Part shown: positions 1 to 4,684 of the stretch, piece after piece
Numbering within the stretch: the stretch's first letter is position 1
Layout: every line of letters begins with the position of its first letter
Assembly: GCA_964631745.1 (NCBI GenBank)
Contig: CAZVWV010000169.1
Location: forward strand, 1-6,294
Origin: CAZVWV01 sp964631745
GTDB taxonomy: Bacteria; Bdellovibrionota_C; UBA2361; JBGSMV01
Length of the DNA: 6,294 nt
Direction: 5' to 3'
Notes under the pieces: generated by a model
Seen by the model: only the letters and a program-made list of their open reading frames with translations
Told to the model about the DNA's origin: nothing
The model's database searches: none
Program-made: the position numbers and the translations under genes

Positions 1-16
1 ATCTCACCCATTACGT

Positions 17-42
17 AGCGCGGACGACTCGTCCGCCGATGG
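17..42 (+). repeat. REP-like palindrome, left member of an inverted pair
   Basis: A perfect 8-bp stem (20-27 with 29-36) closes on a single base. It is preceded by GTAG at 15-18, which resembles the GTRG head of classical REP elements, and followed by GCCGATGG. The same layout (AGCGC, stem, GCCGRTG) occurs on the opposite strand at 130-157 with different but still paired stem bases. It is non-coding and lies beyond the 3' end of nuoB, a usual place for REP elements. That it is a dispersed family is inferred, because only these two copies are visible. Confidence 0.55.
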
Positions 43-129
43 TTATAGTGGCACTGCAGTTGAGGGCGAAGCCACCACCTGTTCGCACCTAGTGCTGCCT
101 GTCGGCCTAAGATTGAGTGCAACTTCGTG

Positions 130-157
130 GCACCGGCAGGCGAATCTCGCCTGCGCT
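130..157 (-). repeat. REP-like palindrome, right member of an inverted pair
   Basis: A perfect 8-bp stem (136-143 with 147-154) with a 3-nt loop. Read on the minus strand it has AGCGC before the stem and GCCGGTGC after it, matching the left copy at 17-42. Relative to the left copy the stem has substitutions on both arms that keep the pairing. The two copies point toward each other with 87 bp between them, the arrangement called BIME or REPIN. An adjacent AT palindrome, ATAATATTAT, is at 160-169. Confidence 0.55.
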
Positions 158-171
158 CCATAATATTATTG

Positions 172-207
172 CCCCGCGCCGTACGGGCACTTTAGCCGGG
201 GGTTTTT
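172..207 (+). terminator. possible rightward rho-independent terminator
   Basis: CCCCG at 172-176 pairs with CGGGG at 197-201, with a small inner GCC/GGC stem (178-180 with 186-188), followed by a T run at 203-207. This would end a plus-strand transcript entering from left of the window, converging on nuoB. The stem is short and the loop long, so the call is weak. I found no hairpin with a U run that would end nuoB on the minus strand. Confidence 0.3.
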
Positions 208-239
208 AGCAGGCCTGTACGGGGGAAAATATTTTGCAG

Positions 240-800
240 CTAAGCTTCCTTAACAACCCTCGTATCAATCTCTTTGCCCAACAACGTGGGCATTTCGGGA
301 TGGGGTTGCTTGCCTCCGTGCTCGTTTAGTATTTGTTGCTTCGATCTATGAATATCGCGCTGCAACTTCATTAGAGCATCGATTACTGTTTCTGGTCTGG
401 GGGGGCAGCCTGGAATATAGGCATCTACCGGAATAATCTTGTCGATCCCGGCTACGGTTGTGTAGTTGTCGTAGAATCCGCCGGAGGAGGCGCAAGCGCC
501 GAAAGCCACTACCCATTTCGGTTCAGCCATCTGTTCGTAAATTCTAAGTAGCACCGGAGCAAGTTTGTGATTGATGGTGCCGACCACCATTAAAAGATCT
601 GATTGTCTCGGAGTAAAACGTGGCAGCGCGGCGCCGAAGCGATCTGTATCGTAGTGCGAACAGCTCACGGCCATAAATTCCATGCCGCAACAAGCTGTCA
701 CGAACGGGTATGTAAACAGAGAATATTTTCGGGCCCAACCAATGGCGGCGTCAAGCTGGGTGTGTATGAAACCTGAATTGTCGGAAGCGTTGTCGAACAT
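240..800 (-). CDS. nuoB: NADH-quinone oxidoreductase subunit B (complex I, N2 cluster subunit)
   Basis: NuoB is a peripheral-arm subunit of respiratory complex I. It holds the terminal [4Fe-4S] cluster N2, which passes electrons to the quinone. The 186-residue protein is full length for the short bacterial form. The tandem cysteines of TACCGMEFM (C37, C38), C103 in GACASSGG and C132 in PGCPPRPE are the four N2 ligands. DRFG and PRQSDLL are also conserved family motifs. No signal peptide or membrane segment is seen. AAGGA five bases upstream of the ATG is a good ribosome site. It is the last gene of the leftward row, 93 nt after tatD. No nuoA, nuoC or other nuo gene is in the window, and nothing codes between its stop and the left edge, so it is separated from a usual nuo cluster. 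The family call is firm. Whether it works with a nuo set elsewhere cannot be seen. Confidence 0.96.
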   Translation of the reverse strand: MFDNASDNSGFIHTQLDAAIGWARKYSLFTYPFVTACCGMEFMAVSCSHYDTDRFGAALPRFTPRQSDLLMVVGTINHKLAPVLLRIYEQMAEPKWVVAFGACASSGGFYDNYTTVAGIDKIIPVDAYIPGCPPRPETVIDALMKLQRDIHRSKQQILNEHGGKQPHPEMPTLLGKEIDTRVVKEA

Positions 801-830
801 ATCATTCCTTTAAGTCTGCCTAGTTCTGGC

Positions 831-860
831 ATTCTACTATAGTTGCTGGATTTACGGCAA
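831..860 (-). promoter_or_regulatory. candidate nuoB promoter in the tatD-nuoB gap
   Basis: On the minus strand TTGCCG (855-860, 4 of 6 matches to the -35 consensus) and TAGAAT (831-836, 5 of 6 matches to the -10) are separated by 18 bp. It sits in the 93-nt gap before nuoB and could give nuoB a transcript separate from the replication genes upstream. It rests on sequence match alone. Confidence 0.3.
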
Positions 861-893
861 TTAGATACTCAATGGCAAGACTCGGATTGCAGC

Positions 894-1670
894 TTACGCC
901 GCTATCCGAAAGAGCCTCAACGCGTTCTCAGTCGTACGCTGGCATACCTCATCAAGCGGCAGGCCCTTGATCGAAGCCAACATCTTGGCTGTCTCCACTG
1001 TAAAGGCGCTCTCGCAGCGCTTCCCGCGGTGAGGTTCTGGCGCCATGTAGGGGGCGTCTGTTTCCAGCATAATTTGATCGAGCGGGATGGCTTTAATGAT
1101 CTCGCGCAGCGCTTCAGCTTTCTTGAAGGTCAGCGATCCGGGAACTGATACTAAAAAGTTAATCTGGTGTAGCTCTTCTGCAAATTTTGCATCCTCGCTG
1201 TAGCAGTGAAAGACACCGCCAACTTTGTGTGCGCCATTTTGCTTTAACAGCGCCAAACTCTCAGAACCCGCTGCTCTCGAATGGATAATGATAGGCTTAT
1301 TAATCTCAAGCGCCATGCCGATCTGCGCCTCGAACCACTTATACTGCGCCTCCCGCGGTGCCCAGTCCCTAAAAAAATCAAGCCCAATCTCGCCCACCGC
1401 CACAACTCTGGCGTGGAGCGCCAGCATTTTTAATCGCGCCAAATCAAACTCCACGGCAGCATCGTGTGGATGAATGCCGGCGCTGGCCCAGATAAAGTCG
1501 TACTTTTCCGCCAACGCGATAGCACGCTCTGCGGATGAAAATCCATCCGAGGCCCCCACCGTTAAGAGCCTGGTAACACCGGCCGCGCGCGCGCGTTCAA
1601 TAACCTGCTCGCGATCGGTCTCGAACTCCTTAGAATCCAGGTGCGTATGTGTGTCGAAAATATCTAGCAC
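894..1670 (-). CDS. tatD: TatD-family metal-dependent DNase/hydrolase
   Basis: TatD-family proteins are cytoplasmic TIM-barrel hydrolases of the amidohydrolase superfamily. Several are metal-dependent DNases acting on DNA ends. From the chosen GTG at 1668-1670 the protein is 258 residues, the usual family length. It begins MLDIFDTHTHLD, with the metal-binding HxH at H8 and H10. GIHPHDA follows near 65-71, then the metal ligand E94 in VGEIGLDF, H130 (IIIHSR), H155 (VFHCYSE), D205 in LETDAPYMAP and a C-terminal TTENALRLF. The frame stays open upstream to an ATG at 1782-1784. That would add 38 unrelated residues and overlap the preceding gene by 47 nt, so the GTG beside the conserved motif, with GGGGA seven bases before it, is preferred. 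The usual RGKRNEPA motif reads RGKRCESA here, with N and P replaced but E kept. metG-tatD adjacency is common in bacteria, and here the upstream neighbour is only the MetRS C-domain. Confidence 0.93.
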   Translation of the reverse strand: MLDIFDTHTHLDSKEFETDREQVIERARAAGVTRLLTVGASDGFSSAERAIALAEKYDFIWASAGIHPHDAAVEFDLARLKMLALHARVVAVGEIGLDFFRDWAPREAQYKWFEAQIGMALEINKPIIIHSRAAGSESLALLKQNGAHKVGGVFHCYSEDAKFAEELHQINFLVSVPGSLTFKKAEALREIIKAIPLDQIMLETDAPYMAPEPHRGKRCESAFTVETAKMLASIKGLPLDEVCQRTTENALRLFRIAA

Positions 1671-1674
1671 TTTT

Positions 1675-1707
1675 GCTTCCCCACAGCTTCCCCACAGCTT
1701 ACCCACA
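1675..1707 (+). repeat. three tandem 11-bp repeats resembling DnaA boxes
   Basis: Three head-to-tail 11-bp units lie at 1675-1685, 1686-1696 and 1697-1707. The first two are identical (GCTTCCCCACA) and the third is GCTTACCCACA. Each contains a 9-mer ending in CCACA. The third, TTACCCACA, is one base from the DnaA box TTATCCACA, and the others are two bases off. They fill the gap before tatD, and the first unit supplies the purine-rich tract at the tatD ribosome site. The repeat is certain, but DnaA binding is only a possibility. Confidence 0.7.
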
Positions 1708-1737
1708 TTCGCGCCAAGATTTGCGTTATCCGAGAAC

Positions 1738-2118
1738 TTATCTAACAGTAGCGCCAAGCTCCATCTCTTGACCAGGGTCGACAATTACCAACTGACTCAT
1801 ATCCGCGTTACTTGAAGCCAAGAGCATGCCATGACTTTCCTGGCCCATCATCTTTGCGGGCTTCAAATTCACGAGCACCACGATGCGGCGCCCCACCAAA
1901 TTCTCAGGGGTATAAAACTTAGCGATGCCACTCAAAATTTGGCGCCTTCCAAGTTCTGGCCCAAGGTCCACTTGAAGCTTCAAAAGCTTCTCAGATTTGG
2001 GAATAGGCTCCGCAGACTCGATTCGACCGACTCGCAGCTTCACCTTAATGAAATCGCCGATATCGATTAAATCCGACGAAACCTCAGGGGGAGGAGCTGA
2101 TTGATCGATCTGATTCAT
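1738..2118 (-). CDS. stand-alone MetRS C-terminal tRNA-binding domain (OB fold)
   Basis: This 126-residue protein matches the C-terminal tRNA-binding, dimer-forming domain of bacterial methionyl-tRNA synthetase and carries no catalytic domain. Visible motifs are DFIKVKLRVG (22-31), PKSEKLLKLQVDLG (40-53), QILSGIAKFYTPENLVGR (60-77) and NLKPAKMMGQESHGMLLAS (84-102). Residues 1-17 are acidic and proline-rich, like the linker before this domain in full MetRS. It probably binds tRNA as a dimer in the cytoplasm and may assist a MetRS encoded elsewhere. CsaA and Trbp111 are related free-standing OB-fold proteins, but the NLKPAKMMG.ESHGM segment together with the upstream linker favours a MetRS-derived domain. 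AGGA seven bases before the ATG is a reasonable ribosome site. It lies 49 nt after holB and directly before tatD, the slot where metG often lies. The frame is intact, so it is not an obvious pseudogene. Confidence 0.88.
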   Translation of the reverse strand: MNQIDQSAPPPEVSSDLIDIGDFIKVKLRVGRIESAEPIPKSEKLLKLQVDLGPELGRRQILSGIAKFYTPENLVGRRIVVLVNLKPAKMMGQESHGMLLASSNADMSQLVIVDPGQEMELGATVR

Positions 2119-2136
2119 TGGTTTTTCCTAGATAAT

Positions 2137-2181
2137 ACTAAACAGATAAAATCTAAACAGACGAAGTCTAAACGACAAATG
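2137..2181 (-). repeat. three imperfect 15-bp tandem units at the holB 3' end
   Basis: Units at 2137-2151, 2152-2166 and 2167-2181 share CTAAAC at the same phase (ACTAAACAGATAAAA, TCTAAACAGACGAAG, TCTAAACGACAAATG). On the minus strand each contains GTTTAG. The copy at 2167-2181 carries the holB stop codon and its last codons, and the other two extend into the spacer before the MetRS-domain gene. This looks like slippage or duplication of the gene's 3' end. Confidence 0.5.
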
Positions 2182-3223
2182 TATCGATTAACTTAGCACT
2201 GCTTGACGGCAGGGTAAAGGCTCGGCTGTCATCATAAAAGTCGAGCACCGAAGCAGTCAGGACATATCCGGCCGAGATATTTCGCTCAAAAATAAGACGC
2301 TCGGCGATTAGCAGATTCGCGAGAAGTTTTGCCCAGGGCAGCTGGTCTTTACCGCTCTGTGAACGCAACATTTTTTGTCTGGCAAAAATACGAAGCAAAC
2401 CCAAGCGGCGCCGCAAAGACTCGCGATCCTTACTCAAGTCGCCAAGATGCTTGCTGATAGCAGAGATATCAGATTCTTCGAGCGCGGCGATATGCTCGGA
2501 GAGCTCCCTCCAATAATCAAGATCAGCAGAGATCTCACTAATCCTTTCCAGCGAGCCGTCAGCAATCACAACCAGATCATCCAAATCCACCCGCGATAGT
2601 TCAGCAGGAATCTCTTTGGCGGCGATCTTCGCAGCCAGTATTTGACGTAAGTCAGCATCGCTGATGTTATCAAAAAACCAGGTCTGACAACGCGATAGCA
2701 ATGTCTTGGGGAGTCTAAATTGATTTGCGCTAATCAAAATAAAATAAGTATTGGGCCGCGGCTCCTCCAAAGATTTGAGCAGCACGTTGGAAACTTGCAC
2801 CGAGAGATGCTCTGCGTCGTTTATAATAACGATACGTTTTGAGCCGATAAAAGGCCGCAATGAGATATTTTGCAAAAGCTCCCGAATCTCTGATACCGAT
2901 GAGTTCTCACGGCTCAAGGCTTGAATCACGTGAAAGTCGGGGTGGTTCCCGTGTTCAATTAGGCGGCAGGATTGGCATGTGCCACAACCCTGTTCCAGGG
3001 GCGAATCTGCACCATCAAATTTGGACGAAGAATTGCCGCCCGATTCTGCTGAGGTGTTTCTTGATGCGCACAAAAGTGCTGTGGCAAGCATCTTGGCCAA
3101 CGTAAATTTGCCGATTCCCGCTGGACCCGCAAACATCAACGCTTGTGGCAAAGAATCGGCTCTCACCAATGCCCCCAAGCGCTGGCGCTGGCGCGTATGC
3201 CCTAAAAGAGTGGAGTTAGGCAT
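2168..3223 (-). CDS. holB: DNA polymerase III delta' subunit (clamp loader)
   Basis: Delta' is a fixed subunit of the clamp-loader complex that opens the beta sliding clamp and places it on primed DNA. From the ATG at 3221-3223 the protein has 351 residues. It begins with a LGHTRQRQRL segment and has a P-loop-like GPAGIGKF (33-40) in which F replaces the usual S/T after K, as is tolerated in this subunit. Four cysteines (52, 80, 83, 86) form the zinc module; C52 and C80 are 27 residues apart because of a Ser/Gly-rich insert, against 8 in E. coli. IVIINDAEHLS is a degenerate Walker B, followed by LLKSLEEP (148-155) and the SRC motif (177-179) that supplies the arginine finger. An in-frame ATG at 3251-3253 would add 10 residues but has no ribosome site. 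AGGGGG lies seven bases before the chosen ATG. The start overlaps tmk by 8 nt, suggesting translational coupling. Confidence 0.93.
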   Translation of the reverse strand: MPNSTLLGHTRQRQRLGALVRADSLPQALMFAGPAGIGKFTLAKMLATALLCASRNTSAESGGNSSSKFDGADSPLEQGCGTCQSCRLIEHGNHPDFHVIQALSRENSSVSEIRELLQNISLRPFIGSKRIVIINDAEHLSVQVSNVLLKSLEEPRPNTYFILISANQFRLPKTLLSRCQTWFFDNISDADLRQILAAKIAAKEIPAELSRVDLDDLVVIADGSLERISEISADLDYWRELSEHIAALEESDISAISKHLGDLSKDRESLRRRLGLLRIFARQKMLRSQSGKDQLPWAKLLANLLIAERLIFERNISAGYVLTASVLDFYDDSRAFTLPSSSAKLIDTFVV

Positions 3224-3914
3224 TTGGTGGCCCCCTGTGGCTCCGCAAAGCATCTAACCAAACCGTAAGCACCGGCTCAATTTCGGCCCATACCGCTTCT
3301 TCATTCTTAGCCGCGTCCACACACAAGAAGTTCTCGAGCATGCGCTTTGCCATATCCAAGAAGCCGGCACGTAAGCGTGTGTGAAATTCAAGCTTCTCTG
3401 CTTCGAAGCTATCCCTTTCCACATTTTGCGAGCTACGTTTAGCGGTACGGCGTAATCCCTCACTCGGTGCTAAATCCAAAAGAATAACAAGATCCGGTTT
3501 GCAGTTATCGATAGCAAAGTAGCTGATCTGCTCAAGCGCGGACCTATCGAGGCCACGGCCATAGCCTTGAAACGCAATTGTAGAATAATAGAATCGATCG
3601 CACACAACCGCCTTCTTAGCTAGCAGGGCAGGGCGAATCAGCTCAGAAACATGGTGGGCCCGGTCGGCAGAAAATAGAAAAACTTCGCTGCGTGGATTAA
3701 TCTTGCGATCGTGCTGCCCCAGAAGAATCGCACGCATTTGTTCACCAAAGGGCGTGCCCCCCGGCTCTCTTGTTAAGAGATACTCCTGCCCTGCAGCCGC
3801 CAAAAATTGCGCAATGCGTCGTTGTACTGTCGACTTGCCGGCCCCGTTTACTCCCTCAAGTACGATAAATCCCGTGGGGTTTGAAAATGAGGCGCTGCCC
3901 TTATCGATCAACAT
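3216..3914 (-). CDS. tmk: thymidylate kinase (dTMP kinase)
   Basis: It phosphorylates dTMP to dTDP with ATP, a required step of dTTP synthesis in the cytoplasm. The 232-residue protein has, in order, the P-loop in EGVNGAGKST (20-29), TREPGG (48-53), the RSEVFLFSADRAHH helix (75-88) that contacts dTMP, DRFYYSTIAFQG (106-117), and a LID with several Arg/Lys residues (154-167, GLRRTAKRSSQNVE) followed by DSFE...FH. A LID carrying the basic residues with none in the P-loop is the E. coli-like type II arrangement. The acidic residue usual before the P-loop glycine (D or E in EGxDG/EGxEG) is Asn23 here. The C-terminal tail after about residue 222 is longer than needed and overlaps holB. GAGGAG five bases before the ATG is a strong ribosome site. 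It starts 23 nt after the response-regulator stop, so the two are probably co-transcribed. Confidence 0.96.
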   Translation of the reverse strand: MLIDKGSASFSNPTGFIVLEGVNGAGKSTVQRRIAQFLAAAGQEYLLTREPGGTPFGEQMRAILLGQHDRKINPRSEVFLFSADRAHHVSELIRPALLAKKAVVCDRFYYSTIAFQGYGRGLDRSALEQISYFAIDNCKPDLVILLDLAPSEGLRRTAKRSSQNVERDSFEAEKLEFHTRLRAGFLDMAKRMLENFLCVDAAKNEEAVWAEIEPVLTVWLDALRSHRGPPNA

Positions 3915-3937
3915 ATTGACTCCTCGATCGTCGAGTT

Positions 3938-4345
3938 TTATGAGGCGTCGCTGCTAGTCTCTGGAAATAAAAATAGTCTGATTCCATATTCCAACTGCTT
4001 AGCGGTGTATGGCTTAGTAATATAGTAATCAGCGCCGTATTTGTACCCCTCGAGTATTTCGCTATCCCCGTCCTTTGCGGTAACCATAATCACCGGCGTA
4101 TCAGTATAGGCCGGGATCTTCCGAAGTTCCTCAAGCAATTCGTACCCATTCATCTCCGGCATCAGGATGTCTAGCAAGGCCAGGTCAATTTTCTGGTCTT
4201 GTAAACCCGCGAGTGCTTCTTTGGCGTCAGCAAACGGCACCGGGGTATAACCAAGCGAGACAAGAATCATGCAAAGCGTGTCTCTGGCGTCGGCGTCGTC
4301 CTCCACGACCAGGATGTTCTTGTTCAGTGTTGGTTTGTTTGGCAT
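3938..4345 (-). CDS. stand-alone receiver-domain response regulator
   Basis: The 135 residues form a single CheY-like receiver (REC) domain with no output domain. The acidic Mg-binding group is E15-D16-D17 (VVEDDAD), the phosphoacceptor is D59 (LLDILMPEMNG), the switch Thr is T89 (MVTAKD), aromatic switch residues are Y107/Y108 and the conserved Lys is K111 (ITKPY). All the residues needed for phosphorylation are present, so it should accept phosphate from a histidine kinase. No kinase is in the window, so its partner and output are unknown. Phosphotransfer, protein-protein control and regulation of a diguanylate cyclase or motor are all possible. GAGG lies only two bases before the ATG, a short spacing, but the start fits the domain edge. 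It is the first gene of the leftward row and precedes tmk by 23 nt. Confidence 0.9.
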   Translation of the reverse strand: MPNKPTLNKNILVVEDDADARDTLCMILVSLGYTPVPFADAKEALAGLQDQKIDLALLDILMPEMNGYELLEELRKIPAYTDTPVIMVTAKDGDSEILEGYKYGADYYITKPYTAKQLEYGIRLFLFPETSSDAS

Positions 4346-4607
4346 ATCCTCAACAGTTAATTATGCGGGCAGATTAAAGTCAATTAGAATGCAGGAGGAG
4401 ATTTTGGAAGGCCAGTGTTCGGCATCTTTGTTTCCAATAGCACGGCGCTTTTGTTACTCGGCGCCATAACCCTCAGGGAAGCCAAATCAACGTCTTGAAC
4501 CTTTTAGCTAAGTAAACTGGGGGGGCGGAACTAGCGCCTTCTGTATTAGTTCTATCTAGAGCCTGTGAAATCAGGGCGCATTTCGAGGGCCTACTGCATT
4601 GAAATGA

Positions 4608-4636
4608 TTGACATTTCACATTATGAGTAATACAAT
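4608..4636 (+). promoter_or_regulatory. strong sigma-70-type promoter for sufB
   Basis: TTGACA at 4608-4613 is a perfect -35 box and TACAAT at 4631-4636 is a -10 box with one mismatch. The spacer is exactly 17 bp. Transcription would start near 4643, giving a leader of about 40 nt. A second -10-like TATAAT at 4670-4675 has no good -35 box and would give a near-leaderless transcript. Confidence 0.75.
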
Positions 4637-4653
4637 CAAGATTAATGTGAAAT
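4613..4653. promoter_or_regulatory. 11-bp perfect inverted repeat, probable operator of the suf promoter
   Basis: ATTTCACATTA at 4613-4623 is the exact reverse complement of TAATGTGAAAT at 4643-4653, with 19 bp between. The left arm overlaps the last base of the -35 box and fills the promoter spacer. The right arm covers the expected transcription start. Arm centres are 30 bp apart, about three helical turns, so a protein could contact both on one face. Such a placement would normally repress. The motif does not match the IscR or cyanobacterial SufR (CAAC-N6-GTTG) sites I know, and no regulator gene is adjacent. Confidence 0.6.
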
Positions 4654-4684
4654 AGTTCGATTCTTCATCTATAATATACCAATT

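Larger units (their letters stand above)
4346..4684. other. 339-bp divergent intergenic region between the response regulator and sufB
   Basis: No convincing gene is seen. The right half contains the sufB promoter and inverted repeat described separately, plus another TGTGAAAT half-site at 4564-4571. A seven-G run is at 4519-4525. An imperfect hairpin pairs GGAACTAG (4527-4534) with TTAGTTCT (4546-4553), with two G-T wobbles and no T run, so it is not a clear terminator. For the leftward operon I found TTGACT at 4378-4383 and CATAAT at 4360-4365 on the minus strand. They are only 12 bp apart, too close for a normal sigma-70 promoter, so that operon's promoter is unassigned. Confidence 0.6.

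Noticed and set aside
1..239. A structural RNA (tmRNA, SRP RNA, RNase P RNA, 6S RNA or tRNA)
   Set aside because: The stems are palindromes of REP type. I could not find the conserved SRP tetraloop region, a tRNA T-loop GTTCRA, a tmRNA tag frame or RNase P core motifs on either strand.
843..1148. Plus-strand open frame antisense to tatD
   Set aside because: It lies almost entirely opposite a conserved gene, shows no recognisable domain and has no promoter of its own. The similar plus-strand frames at 1225-1473, 1474-1815 and 2979-3257 are rejected for the same reason.
1671..1784. 38-residue N-terminal extension of TatD from ATG 1782-1784
   Set aside because: TatD proteins start a few residues before DTHTHLD. 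The extension overlaps the MetRS-domain gene, and part of it translates the 11-bp repeats.
3224..3253. Longer holB start at ATG 3251-3253
   Set aside because: It has no ribosome site and would lengthen the overlap with tmk to 38 nt. The ATG at 3221-3223 has AGGGGG at good spacing.
4360..4383. Leftward promoter TTGACT/CATAAT for the response-regulator operon
   Set aside because: The spacer is 12 bp, too short for a standard sigma-70 promoter.
4389..4469. Short plus-strand frame beginning at ATG 4389 before sufB
   Set aside because: AGGAGG lies inside the frame rather than before the ATG, the peptide is featureless, and it sits upstream of the sufB promoter.
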